NCBI RefSeq assembly: GCF_020520425.1 | Contig: NC_079490.1 | Location: forward strand, 38,200,723-38,264,722 | Reading direction: 5' to 3' | DNA: 64,000 nt | Origin: Spinacia oleracea | Taxonomy: Eukaryota; Streptophyta; Magnoliopsida; Caryophyllales; Amaranthaceae | Shown: positions 36,401 through 48,892 of the stretch, one piece after another | Position numbering within the stretch: position 1 is the first letter of the stretch | How the letters are laid out: each line of letters opens with the position of its first letter | Made by a program: the position numbers and the translations under genes | Notes under the pieces: model-generated | What the model was told of the DNA's origin: nothing | Seen by the model: only the letters and a program-made list of their open reading frames with translations | Database searches by the model: none

Positions 36401-37848
36401 TATTGATTTATTAAATGTTTTACTATATTCTATTCTCCCTGTGTTATTAAATAAAATGAATTGAAATGATGTTACGATGCTAGGGTAACTCGTTAGTGAG
36501 TCTTCGGCTCACCGTTTTGTTTTCTGTTTTAGGTACTGCTGGGGACCACGGAAACGAGTAGTGGCGAGGATTTCACTATTACAATGTTCACCTAAGTTAT
36601 TGTTAAGTTGTAACAAGTTTAAGTAAAGATTCTTGATTAAGTTACGTACTTTGATTAAGGAATTAAAAAGGATTATTATGTTAATTTTGGAGTTTAATAG
36701 CTTATGATTGATGGTTGCCTTGTAATTCCCAAGAGGGAGTTACGGCAGGTAATGTCCCGACCGAATTAGGTTAATTCCGCTGCTAAACAATTTCACAATA
36801 TCAATCAAATTAAACAACAATTCAATATAAATGCAATTCATGATATTCATGGCCATGGATATATGATCATATATAAATATAAACAATAGTTAACACACAC
36901 AAGGGCATGAAAAAACTTTTGCTGAACATAAAAGTTACCTCGATATGATGATCCTTTATAATACTCCTTATTCCTTAATCACTCCAACTTCCATACTCTA
37001 AACTCCATAATATCAATCATCACCAATCTTTGATTTAAATTCCATAATCAAGCCTCAATAATTCTATTTCAACAACAACAGCAGCAACATCGCAGCTATG
37101 GCGACAACATTCGAGCAGGCGGTGTAGAGGGCATATCTCCTTTCCCGAGATTCGAAATTGGGTGATTCTTGAGCCTAAATTAGGTATCTCAAAGAGATCT
37201 ACAACTTTGATGAAGGAACAATTGGCTAAAATATAGTGCATGCTGGAGATATAATGGAACCAGAAGTCACGAGTATAAACTGAACTCAAAAGAGGGAGAT
37301 TTATTTTTGTGAGAGTAAGATGAAAGATTTGGTATGCAACCTTCTTGATAATTACCCACTTAACTCTAGAAAAATCTTGTTGCTTGACACGGTATGATGA
37401 GATGACCATGAGGGATTGAAAACAACAATAATTTAACAAGTTGGCATTATCATCACATGACACGAAAGAATGAAGGAAAAGAAGGATATGAACTTACTCA
37501 TAATATAAGGGCACTTTGGTCAATCTCATCCTTAAATCATAAATTTTGATCATATAGTTATAGTGGATTCCTAAGGTGTGATAACCTATCTTAGACAAAT
37601 TGACAGCAAAACATTGTGGTGGCTCTTGCTATGATCAACAAAGTGGAACAAGAAGAGAAAACGAGGTTTCTTCATTAAGAGAAATTTCGTCTTTTCAAGC
37701 ATATTTCACAAAACTCATATTATCATAAATTTAAATAATTAAACAATAATTAAAACTTATTTCAATTATCAAGAATTTAAAATGATAATTAAACTAATAA
37801 AATATAATTAACCTTTCATTAAAAGCACGTTAAAACATGTCTATTACA

Positions 37849-37864
37849 TACTACCACCCTTAAA
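37849..37864 (-). other. Polypurine tract of nested element
   Basis: The minus strand reads TTTAAGGGTGGTAGTA directly before the 3' LTR start TGTAATAG. Confidence 0.75.
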
Positions 37865-38248
37865 ATAAATTTCGTCCTTGAAATTTGAAAACATAATCGT
37901 TTGAAAACAAAGAATCACATAAAAAAAATTCAAAAACTGTCATAAAGCTAAACAACTCTCATAATAACTCCACCATTAACCATCGCTTAAATCTCCAAAC
38001 TAGAAGTCTAAAGAACCTCAAACTTATTAAGCTCATATATATATAAACTTACAACTCCGATTTCCTTGGCTCAACTATCCAAAATGAAACTTTCCATTCC
38101 CATATTTTAAATTCACAATTCATAATCTTATACCCAAAATTAAAACCTTAGCATTTAATACCCTCAATAACAAACCAATCAATCTCAAAGATCTTTTCCC
38201 TGCTATGTAGCTAAGCCATCTAATGACTCGGCATACGGTCGCAGGTCC

Positions 38249-38260
38249 GCTCTGATACCA
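38249..38260 (-). other. tRNA primer binding site of nested element
   Basis: The minus strand reads TGGTATCAGAGC, the usual initiator-methionine tRNA complement. It lies two bases inside the 5' LTR, which starts at 38263. Confidence 0.9.
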
Positions 38261-38262
38261 TG

Positions 38263-40138
38263 TGTAACAGCCCGCTCTCTCGAGCTGTTAATAAAGAACA
38301 CTTAACCTTTAATGATCACAATTAACCTTTAACCATAGCGAAAAAATAATAACCTTAATCTTAAACTCGATCCTGGACCTGTGGGTTATGGGCCCACAAA
38401 AACAACCTTAAATAACTTGAATAAATAATCCTTAAAATAAATATAAACCTTTAATTCACATTCAAACTTACAAACAATTTAGAAACTATTTCACACATGA
38501 ATACAACCTTAGTTTATAACACACAATTTACAAACCCTTAAATACAACCAAGCTTCATTTGACTTCCACCTGAGCTTCCACACAACCTACTTACAAAGAG
38601 AAGACAGAGAAAAACAAAAATTCCAAAATGAGTGGAAAACTCGTAACCTTTACTTCAGCCCGTCAAAACGTTTTTATTTCAAACCATTTGTTCAAAGAGT
38701 TTTCAAAACATAACTTAACAATTGTTCGGAAATAGACTTTGGGATCTTTGAAAAACTTATAGCTGGCATTGATCATTCCCTTCACAAATCAGTGGCAAGG
38801 ACAGACTTTGTATACAAAGTAGCTTTAATATCACATAACAAACTTATTACGTATATTCGACCATTCTGGTCTTGCTTTAATTTCAAACACAACTTATCAC
38901 TTATATTAGACCATTCCGGTCTTAGCTTAATTTTTAGAATATTTCCTCCACCTGTACCTTGCCCACTTTTCCATATCCGTTCATAATCCAATGCCAGCAA
39001 ATAAAATACAAAGTACATTTTTAATTTACAATATCATTTCAAAATCTATTTCAATAGACAAATTCTTTCCGAACAATTTCACAATATCAATCAAATTAAA
39101 CAACAATTCAATATAAATGCAATTCATGATATTCATGGCCATGGATATATGATCATATATAAATATAAACAATAGTTAACACACACAAGGGCATGAAAAA
39201 ACTTTTGCTGAACATAAAAGTTACCTCGATATGATGATCCTTTATAATACTCCTTATTCCTTAATCACTCCAACTTCCATACTCTAACCTCCATAATATC
39301 AATCATCACCATTCTTTAATTGATTTTAATTCCATAACCAAACTCCAATAATTCTATTTCAACAACAACAGCAGCAACATCGCAGCTATGGCGACAACAT
39401 TCGAACAAGCGGTGTAGAGGGCATATCTCCTTGCCCGAGATTTGGAATTAGGTGCTTCTTGAGCCTAAATTGGGTATCTCAAGGAGATCTACAACTTTGA
39501 TGAAGGAACAATTGGCTAAAATATTGTGCATGCTAGAGATATAATGGAACCAGAATTCATGAGTATAAACTGAACTCAAAAGAGGGAGATTTATTTTTGT
39601 GAGAGTAAGATGAAAGATTTGGTATGCAACCTTCTTGATAATTACCCACTTAACTCTAGAAAAATCTTGTTGCTTGACACGGTATGATGAGATGACCATG
39701 AGGGATTGACAACAACAATTATTTAACAAGTTGGCATTATCATCACATGACACGAAAGAATGAAGGAAAAGAAGGATATGAACTTACTCATAATATAAGG
39801 GCACTTTGGTCAATCTCATCCTTAAATCATAAATTTTGATCATATAGTTATAGTGGATTCCTAAGGTGTGATAACCTATCTTAGACAAATTGACAGCAAA
39901 ATATTGTGGTGGCTCTTGCTATGATCAACAAAGTGGAACAAGAAGAGAAAATGAGGTTTCTTCATTAAGAGAAATTTCGTCTTTTCAAGCATATTTCACA
40001 AAACTTATATTATCATAAATTTATATAATTAAACAATAATTAAAACTTATTTCAATTAGCAAGAATTTAAAATGATAATTAAACTAATAAAATATAATTA
40101 ACCTTTCATTAAAAGCACGTTAGAACATGTCTATTACA
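38263..40138 (-). repeat. 5' LTR of nested element, uninterrupted
   Basis: 1876 bp with ends TGTAACAG and CTATTACA. It serves as the reference for the interrupted partner LTR. The small ORF pairs at 33687/38782 and 37035/39448 are just the two LTR copies of the same sequence. Confidence 0.9.
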
Positions 40139-40309
40139 GGACTGGTCCTGAAAGTCTATCTTGAATATATCGTCAAATTGAAGGGACTCATCATTTAATA
40201 AACCACAAATTAAATGGAAAAATGAATTCTATTCATTAATGTGAATGGTTAAACAATAATGTTTTACAAAGTATTAAAATCTAAAACTTTAAAACATTAA
40301 ATAAGGACA

Positions 40310-43167
40310 TCAAATCCATTCTCCAACATGCTTGATTCCCATAGCTGCAGTGTGCGAGTTGTGCTTCGCCTGCGGCAGAGGTTTAGTCAATGGATCTCAG
40401 ATGTTGTCATCAGTTCCAATCTTGCTTATCTCGACTTCTTTTCTTTCAACGAACTCTCGTAGAAGGTGAAATCTACGAAGTACATGCTTGACTCTCTGGT
40501 GGTGTCTAGGCTCCTTTGCCTGTGCAATAGCTCCATTATTATCACAATACAGAGCTATTGGTCCTTTAATGGAGGGGACTACACCAAGTTCACCTATGAA
40601 CTTCCTTAGCCATATAGCTTCCTTTGCTGCTTCATGTGCAGCAATGTACTCCACTTCAGTTGTAGAATCCGCAATGGTGCTTTGCTTAGCACTTTTCCAG
40701 CTTACTGCACCTCCGTTGAGGCAGAAGACAAATCCATACTGTGATATGAAATCATCTTTGTCGATTTGGAAACTTGCGTCCGTATAGCCTTTAACAATTA
40801 ATTCATCATCTCCACCATAGACCAGGAAATCATCTTTGTGCCTTTTCAGGTACTTCAGAATGTTCTTGGCAGCAGTCCAATGTGCCTCTCCTGGGTCTGA
40901 CTGGTATCTGCTCGTAGCACTAAGTGCATACGCAACATCCGGGCGTGTACATATCATAGCATACATTATTGAACCAATCAATGATGCATATGGAATCCCA
41001 CTCATTCGTCTATGCTCATCCAGTGTTTTTGGGCACTGAGTCTTGCTTAGAGTCATTCCATGAGACATAGGTAGGTAACCTCGCTTGGAGTCTGCCATAT
41101 TGAACCTTTCAAGCACCTTATTGATATAAGTGCTTTGACTAAGTCCAATCATCTTCTTAGATCTATCTCTGTAAATCTTGATGCCCAGTATGTACTGTGC
41201 TTCTCCTAGATCCTTCATCGAAAAAAATTTCCCAAGCCAAATCTTGACAGAGTTCAACATAGGAATGTCATTTCCGATAAGTAATATGTCGTCGACATAT
41301 AATACTAGAAAAGAAATTTTGCTCCCACTGACCTTCTTGTATTCACAAGATTCGTCTGCATACTTGATGAAACCAAAGTCACTTACTGCTTCATCAAAAC
41401 GTATATTCCAGCTCCTTGATTCTTGCTTCAATCCGTAGATTGATTTCTTAAGCTTGCATACCTTTTTAGCATTCTTTGGATCCTCAAAACCCTCAGGCTG
41501 TGTCATAAACACAGTTTCTGTTAAAACGCCGTTTAAGAAAGCGGTTTTGACATCCATCTGTCATATTTCGTAATCGTAATATGCAGCGATTGCTAACATT
41601 ATCCGAATAGATTTTAGCATTGCAATTGGTGAAAAGGTTTCATCGTAATCCACACCGTGGACTTGCCTGTAACCTTTTGCAACCAATCTAGCTTTGAAAA
41701 CTTCAAGTTTCCCAACCTTGTCCTTTTCAGTTTGAAAACCCATTTTCTTCCTATGGCTTGGTAGCCATCTGGCAAATCGACCAAATCCCAAACTTGGTTT
41801 TTAGACATGGAGTCTAATTCAGATTGCATGGCTTCTTGCCATTGCTTGGAGCTAGGGCTCGTCATAGCTTGTTTGTAAGTCGCAGGTTCATCACTTTCAA
41901 GTAATAGAACTTCATAGCTCTCGTTCGTCAAAATACCTAAGTACCTTTCCGGTTGAGATCTATATCTCTGCGATCTACGCGGGGTTACATTTCTAGATGG
42001 TCCTTGATTCTCACCAGATACTTCTAAAGATCTATGAGTTTCATCTTGAATGTCATCTTGAGCATTCTCTAGAGTTTGTTGTTCGACTCGAATTTCTTCG
42101 AGGTCTACTTTTCTCCCACTTGTCATTTTGGAAATGTGATCTCTTTCCAAAAAGATACCATCTCGAGCAACAAACACCTTGTTCTTAGATGTATTGTAGA
42201 AGTAATACCCCTTTGTTTCCTTTGGATAACCCACAAGGATACATTTGTCAGATTTCGGATGAAGTTTGTCTGAAATTAATCGTTTGACGTATACTTCACA
42301 TCCCCAAATCTTAAGAAAAGATACTTTTGGAGGCTTTCCAAACCATAACTCATATGGAGTCTTTTCAACAGCTTTAGACAGAGCTCTATTTATAGTGAGT
42401 GCATCTGTATTTAGTGCATGTCCCCAAAATTCTATTGGAAGTTCGGCATGACCCATCATTTATCTAACCATGTCTAGCAAGGTTCTATTCCTCCGTTCCG
42501 ACACACCGTTCCATTGTGGTGTTCCAGGAGGAGTCAATTCTGATAGAATTCCACATTATTTCAGATGGTCATCAAATTCATAGCTCAGATATTCACCGCC
42601 TATGTCAGACCGCAGTGCTTTAATCTTCTTGCCTAATTGATTCTCTACTTCACTCTGAAATTCCTTGAATTTGTCAAAGGATTCAGACTTATGCTTCATT
42701 AGGTAGACATAACCATATCTACTGAAGTCATCAGTGAAAGTGATAAAGTAGCTGAAACCACCTCTAGCATTTGTACTCATTGGTCCACATACATCTGTAT
42801 GGATTAAACCCAATAGTTCAGTTTCTCTCTCTCCAACTTTAGATAAAGGTTGCTTTGTCATTTTGCCAAGTAAACATGATTCACACTTACCATAATCCTC
42901 TTAGTCAAATGGTTCTAGAATTCCTTCCTTTTGAAGTCTTTCTATGCGTTTCAAGTTAATATGGCCTAATCGACAATGCCACAGATAGGTGAGATCTGAA
43001 TCATCCCTTTTGGCCTTTTTGGCCTTTTTGGTATTTATGTTATAAACTTGTTTGTCGTGATCTAATAAATAAAGTCCATTGACTAATGTAGCAGATCCAT
43101 AAAATATCTCTTTTAAAATAAAACGAACAACTATTGTGTTTTATTAAAAAGGAAAATCCCTTAGCAT
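40310..43167 (-). pseudogene. Copia pol: integrase, reverse transcriptase, RNase H
   Basis: In minus-strand order: a pre-integrase zinc region (LWHCRLGHINLKRIERLQ), integrase with D in IHTDVCGPM and D in LRSDIGGEY, reverse transcriptase with YVDD in LVLYVDDILLIGND, and RNase H with VKGYTDASF, TEVEYIAAHE and YCDNNGAIA. In-frame stops lie at 42901, 42556, 42460, 41561 and 40397. A frameshift near 41745-41790 separates integrase from reverse transcriptase. After the last stop the frame stays recognisable to 40310 (motif GIKHVGEW). The longest open piece is 386 codons (41557-40397). Confidence 0.92.
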
Positions 43168-44316
43168 CTAAGCAAGAAAAAGAAATGATGTTTTTAGTAA
43201 GACTTGGAACAGGAAACAATCTTCCAGTTCCAAAACTAGCCCAGAGGGCAACGACAAATAATAACTTCCTACAGCTAATGCAGCAATCCGTGCTCCATTT
43301 CCCACTCGTAGGTCGACTTCACCCTTGCTTAACCTTCTACTTCTTCTTAGTCCCTGTGAATTGGAACATAAGTGTGAGCCACAACCTGTATCTAATACCC
43401 AAGAAGTTGAATTAGCAAGTACACAGTCTATAACGAAAATACCTGAAGATGGAACGACTGTTCCGTTCTTCTGATCTTCCTTAAGGTTTGGACATTCTCT
43501 CTTGTAATGGCCTATTCCATCACAATAAAGACAGCTTGATGTGGACTTGTCCTGCTTTGTCTTCTTTCTTGACTCAACATTGCCCTTGGACTTTCCACCT
43601 TTCTTGAAAGGTCTCCCTTTAGCCTTGAGTAAATCTTTGGCTTCACAGTCGAGTATTATCTCAGCCTTTCTGACAAGGTGAACAAACTCTGCAATTGTTT
43701 CTTCTCTTGGTTCACTTAGGTATAGTTGCTTGAAGCGACCAAACCCATTGTGCAGTGAATTGAGCAAGATAGAGACTGCCATCCTTTCGCTTATTGGTGT
43801 TCCTAGCAGACTTAGGCGATCAAAATATGAAAGCATAAGCTCCACATGGAACCTTAGTGGGACGCCTACCCTTTGTTTAGTGCGAAGGAGCTGAACATGT
43901 GTTTCTTAGACCTCCATCCTAAAACATCTGCTAGGAGAACCAACCTTTAGACCAGACATTGATTCAATCAACTCATAGACGTTTAGGTCCCTGTCCTCTT
44001 TGTTTCCACGACAGATATCCCTCAGATTCTTAATGAGCGTAAAAGGTTCGTAAGCTACAAACCTTCTAGCCCATTCATCAGGGATATTGTTCAGCATGAG
44101 AATCATAACCTTTTTGAGATCCGCATCCCAGGCGGCAAATCTTTCAGGTGTCATGTCTCTGGCATAGTAGCTTGGCATGGGATGTAACAGTATATACTCA
44201 AGTCCATTGAGTCTGACTACTTCAACTAGCTTAGCTTCCCATTCAAGAAAATTTGTTAGGTTCAGCTTGACCATAAGCTCAGAACCCATGATGATGTTTT
44301 GATTGTTGTTTTCCAT
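43168..44316 (-). pseudogene. Copia gag and protease
   Basis: The likely start is the ATG at 44316 (MENNNQNIIMGSELMVKL); a longer open frame to 44403 lacks gag character. Gag is cut by an in-frame TAA at 43906-43908 and continues in the same frame. The CCHC zinc knuckle (CLYCDGIGHYKREC) and the aspartic protease motif (WVLDTGCGSH) follow. The frame is lost near 43168, before the integrase region. Confidence 0.9.
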
Positions 44317-45916
44317 AGTTAAAACTACAATTGAAAAAGAATAAACAAATAAATAACCATTTACAGTTTCTCTTAATAAATTTAAATTCCAGCATACATG
44401 CATAATTTATCATTTATTAAGCATTTTATTCAAGTTATGTGTTCCGGCAGGTGAGAATAAAATGATTCCAAGACCCTTAAATCATTGAAGAATTAAGCAC
44501 ATTATGTATTTAGACTCAATTCTAAAATATTTTAGGTAAGCAAAGCCTTTGCTAATAGTCTAGAAACTACTCTTGGTTGATAGGTACGTCTAAGAACTTA
44601 TTAGGTAAACCTATCGCATTTGCCACGACATAAAAGGACTCCTTACTTATATTGTTGAGTTTCACCAAAACTAACATGTACTCACAATTATTTGTCTACC
44701 TTACCCCTTTAGAATCAATAAGTAACACCTCGCTATGGCGGAAAACTATTACTAAGATTGATGTAAAGGTTATCCAAGTAAGTGTTATTTTTGCATGGCA
44801 CCTTTTAACTCAATTTTAAAGTTTGGAACTGAAGGCTCTTACTATGTTTGTTAGATTTTAAGTGAACTAAAATCCTTAATCATGCAACATAATCAAGCCA
44901 TAATCTCATGCATAATTAAGACATATTTTAAAAAATAAATAACTTAAAACATGCATAAGATATAAATATGATCTAGTATGGCCCGACTTCATCTTGAAGC
45001 TTCAACTTCAAAGTCCGTCTTGAAAATGGATTGGAAACTGCGTCTTGAATTTCACCATGGGAGGCACCATTTTCTTCAAATAGGATAAGCTATAATTAAA
45101 CTAATTACAACTATTTGATGGTACACAGACCATATTTAAAAGCAATAAAATTTGGTACTTTAGACCAATATTACATTCAAATTAATGGTACGCAGCCCAT
45201 ATTTTCTATCCTATTTGGGCCATACTAGTCACTTTTCAATAACCTGCAAAACAGTACATATGCAATATACACCAGTCACCCATTCATTATGAATGGCCCA
45301 CATATTTGCATCACATGTTATGCATCACATATTTGCAGCAATTAATCAAGGGCACCAATAATCTACCAATTATTCAGTCCTTATTAATTCTAATCAAGTT
45401 GTTTTAACCTTAAAGGAATGTAGACCTAATCAAGAGTTTATGACTAAAAATGCTCCCACTGGAACCAATAAATTCACATGCTTTACTAATTTTAAACATA
45501 AAAATGTATTTCCTAGTCTAACCGGAAACGTACAAATTTAATTAAAATTTAAAGCTCATATAAATTTATAATTGAATCCTTTTTAATTTATTTTCAGTTG
45601 AATTAAATGAATTTAAATTAATTCAAGGTTTTAATTTTAGTAAAATAATTAGTATAAATTAAAATTTATAATAATTAGATTATTCAAAATTAAATTCCGA
45701 GAAAACAATTTAAATTACGAATTTTAAAATTAATTAAAATCGTTTCCGAACTGAAAATTCAAAATTAAAATTAAAACGAACCAATCGGGTCAAGACAAGG
45801 CCGTGGGCTTGCGCCCATGCCTCGTCAAGTCCAACAAGCAACAAACCCCTTGTCACTCGATTGATCGTACCGCAAAGCCCAAGCAACAACGCACCAATGC
45901 AGCAGGCCCAACGAGC
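44317..45916 (-). other. Copia untranslated leader
   Basis: About 1.6 kb without coding sequence lies upstream of gag on the minus strand. It is colinear with the fragment at 440-1950. No PBS or 5' LTR is reached before the Athila boundary, so the 5' end is lost. Confidence 0.7.
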
Positions 45917-47322
45917 TGACAGGCTAAATCCCACTCCTATCAAAGATAAACCTAACGTTCACCAACTAAAAATATATCAAGGGAAGTAGGGATCGTATCC
46001 ACAGGGTAACATGCGTTCTTTCTACTATTAAAAGGCTAATCTAGACTACTGGTAACAAGAGTTGGATTGGTTTGTGTATTAAACTAAAACAAGTAATCAA
46101 ATCGAAAAATAACAATATTAAGGGAATCTAGGGTAGCGGTTCACCATAAATGCAGACCGGGATTGGACAATGGACAATAACAATCAATCAATAACCATAA
46201 CTAGGAAAACATGCATCTCTCGAATCTTATGAATTCCTTAGGATAAAACAACTAGCAGGCTCTCGCTATGTACTAGAAATAATTCCTATCTAATAGCCAC
46301 AGACCAAAAACATCAGATTTATACCTCTCGGCGCATAATCCAAGGTCAATCAAACTCAAATCAAAATAGTCCGCCGAACAGAATTGACGAGCAATAATAA
46401 TAAGCTATAGAATTATAATCAATCAATCAAATATCATGTCCACATATAATCCCCAATCATGCATTCATGGATCCCCTTAAACCCTAGAAATTAAACTACT
46501 CACTCATGATAATAAATAACAACGCAATCAACATAATTGAAAACATGATTAGAGCGATAAAATAAATTAAAGCAAGAAATAATACCGGATTAAAAGACAA
46601 TGGAATAATAAAACTTCAATCTTTGATTAAAATTAAAACTAAGTGTTTGGAGAAATAGAGAGAACTAAAAAATAAACTAAGAAATTAAAACTAGAATAAT
46701 AAGATGTCCCCCAAAATAATAAAAGCTATTTTATATAGTTTGCCTAAAATAAAGCCTAAAAACGGAAAAGAAACCACGCGAAAAAGCTGCAGAGGTTGGC
46801 GTCGCCCGATCGGGCGACGCTTCGCCCGATCGGGCGATGTGCCCGACAGTCGGCCCAATCGGGCCAAATTCCGCCCGATCGGGCGGTTTGCAAAAGGTGA
46901 ACAGCTGCTCTCTTTTGGCCGCCCGATCCGGACCGGGCGAAGTGCGCCCGATCGGGCGCGCGTTGATGACTTCAAATCTTCTTCTTTCCGCCCGATCTTT
47001 GCATTTCGCCCTCAGCTCAAAGGGCGATTTGCAATCTTCAATATCCTTCGCCGATATCACCGAGTCTAACTTCCGGGGCTCAATCATAAGCATCTAAGGC
47101 TCCCGAAAGTCGACGATAAAGGTCCCGAACTTCCTCGGGCTTGTGTAGTGGCCTAAATCACCATGAAACGGGTCTAAAAAGACCAATTTCTCATAATCAA
47201 ACCTGAAACTCAAGGCACACTCAATGACACATATTAGTACTAAAAACGGCTCCTAAGAGCTCATTTGACGCATAAAAGTACTAAGGGACGGGGGTAAAAC
47301 ACTATATAAAACACACATATCA
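45917..47322 (-). repeat. Probable Athila 3' LTR
   Basis: The right edge (TATCA at 47322) follows a tract reading AGCTTGGGGGAGTT on the minus strand, the usual Athila PPT. The left edge is set at TGACAGGC (45917) where copia leader similarity stops; that boundary is approximate. It contains a cluster of CGCCCGATCGGGCG palindromes. Confidence 0.5.
46798..46995. repeat. Cluster of CGCCCGATCGGGCG palindromes in Athila LTR
   Basis: Four or five perfect or near-perfect copies of the self-complementary CGCCCGATCGGGCG lie within about 200 bp, separated by unrelated AT-richer spacers. Variants interrupted by CCGGA also occur. Overlapping ORFs on both strands are by-products of this symmetry. Confidence 0.9.
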
Positions 47323-48892
47323 AACTCCCCCAAGCTAGATCCTTGCTTGTCCCTAAGCAAGGAAATCATCGATGAATACAAGACCAACTTCACCCCTAAC
47401 ATATTTAAAAATGAAAAACATAATTCAAGGCAAAATCCAACGAGCATGCATCAATGTCAACCAATCAAATCCATCCAACCACTAATCCACCTTAACAATC
47501 GTCACGCAAAGCGAACCACAAATGCACAATGGAATTCAAGACTAGTGCTCACACACTCGTCACTCATTTATGTGGCGGATAAAAGATGTACCCGTTCGCT
47601 CTCCTCCCAACATATAAGTGAACAATGCCCTCCCAAACTCACAACACTCGTGTGTCTAGAAAAACATACACTCAACCTAGTAGTCGACTCAAAATGTGTC
47701 ATGTCATAACTTGCATTGATAAACAACTATTTTCACATAAGTACGACTCTATGCACAAAGGTCGGAAGGTCTTCAAAGCTTGTAATGTTAGGCTTAGGTA
47801 AGGGCGTGGTAAATTTGGATAAAATGTGAGTTAAAAGCCTTGGCTTTGGGGAGCATAAATCCTAAATAAAACCATGATCAACCAAAATAATGACCATAAC
47901 TCTCCCACTCAACACATGAAAAAACAACAAACAACCAACACAGTACTTTCTTGCCTTTTTTCACAATTATAACCAATCATCACAAGGATTTGCAAAACTT
48001 GATTGAAACAATACTTTGAATTTTTTTCTAAGAGTAATAGATTTTTCTCTTTCTTTTCTTTTTCAATCTCTCTTTTTTCTTTCTTTTTAGAAACCTTCAC
48101 ATTTGTTTTGTTCTTTCATCTCTTTTCATTTTCAACTCATTTTCAACAACAAACATGATAAGATGAACTCCTTTTTCAACACCCAATTTGTGCTCAAAAT
48201 GTAGCACACTACAACTCCCTCGCCTCACTACTATTAGCTCCCCCAAGCTAGGCTTGGGACTAGTAATCAATGGGGTTTTTACAGGCTTGTAATGTGGCTA
48301 GTCACCGAATAAAGGGCACAAGCAACAACATGGGTAGAAAAGGAGGGAACAAATGTATCTAGATTCATTTGAAGGCTACCTAAACAGAAAAATGCCTTCG
48401 TCCTCCACAATGTGCATGTATATGAGTCATAAAACACTACTAATAGTTGCAAATCAATACTCAAAATCAATGACACACCAGGAAGCTATCACACAATCCT
48501 AACCAAGTCAACTAGCCAAGCACCAAGTCCACAAGTAGTTAGTCGGAGTTGACTCATGTTAAGGCATCAAACCAATTGAATATCAAATCATGGCTAACAC
48601 ATCTACATTTCTCATCATCAACTACCAAGAATTAAAACAATTTTCGATCAAGGGGCATAGGGAAGCATGATATTGTATTCATCAGAACGTATTTTTGTTG
48701 TTTTTTTCAAAGCAATAAACTACTCTAGAAAGCAATAAACACACAAAAATAAACACACAAAAATAAGTAAAACCAAAAATAAAAAGAAAACATACCCAAA
48801 ATGTACAAGTGCGTGAAACACCCCCCCAAGTTAAATCAGACAATGTCCTCATTGGCTCAAGGGGTATCGAACCATCTCGATCCTCCTCAGCA
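47323..48892 (-). other. Athila 3' untranslated region
   Basis: This is the stretch between the env-position ORF stop and the LTR. It begins (minus strand) with a GGACATTGTCTGATTTAACT then a GGGGGGG run near 48823, and ends with the PPT at about 47323-47340. Small ORFs here are not convincing. Confidence 0.6.

Larger units (their letters stand above)
33969..36785 (+). mobile_element. LTR-type insertion inside the 3' LTR
   Basis: The inserted sequence starts TGTAATACCCCGAATTTTT, a start common in plant Ty3/gypsy LTRs. Near 36530 it contains TACTGCTGGGGACCACGG, and it ends around AATGTCCCGACCGAATTAGG. The right end lacks a clean CA terminus and no target duplication is visible, so it looks like a solo LTR truncated at its 3' end. 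Proline/serine-type ORFs over the CCACCACC-rich part (34610-35160) are not convincing genes. Confidence 0.65.
33162..37848 (-). repeat. 3' LTR of nested element, interrupted
   Basis: It matches the other LTR (38263-40138) nearly base for base over 33162-33968 and about 36787-37848. The interruption is the 33969-36785 insertion. Small differences such as CACGCAGCG against CCATAGCG near 33230 show some age. Confidence 0.9.
33162..40138 (-). mobile_element. Large-LTR non-autonomous retrotransposon nested in copia
   Basis: The ends TGTAACAGCC and TCTATTACA are flanked by a perfect 5-bp duplication, GGACT (33157-33161 and 40139-40143). Two LTRs enclose an internal domain of only 414 bp (37849-38262), which has a PBS and a PPT but no coding sequence. 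It must therefore have moved using proteins from another element. The minus-strand orientation follows from the PBS and PPT. One LTR was later enlarged by another insertion. The superfamily is not certain; the PPT and LTR style resemble Ty3/gypsy. Confidence 0.9.
31053..45916 (-). mobile_element. Decayed Ty1/copia retrotransposon
   Basis: The element lies on the minus strand: leader (45916-44317), gag-protease, integrase, reverse transcriptase-RNase H (to 40310), a 3' non-coding region, PPT, and 3' LTR (32467-31053). The 5' LTR is missing, because the leader ends against Athila sequence at 45917. A second retroelement (33162-40138) is nested in the 3' non-coding region. Domain order (integrase before reverse transcriptase) identifies the copia superfamily. 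At least six in-frame stops and about two frameshifts show it cannot encode its own proteins. Confidence 0.9.

Noticed and set aside
37035..37463. 142-codon ORF with a shorter twin at 39448-39753
   Set aside because: These are also LTR copies. The frame is not kept at equal length in the two copies and no domain is recognised.
46691..47097. Four overlapping ORFs on both strands
   Set aside because: The CGCCCGATCGGGCG palindromes keep several frames open at once; nothing matches a protein family.
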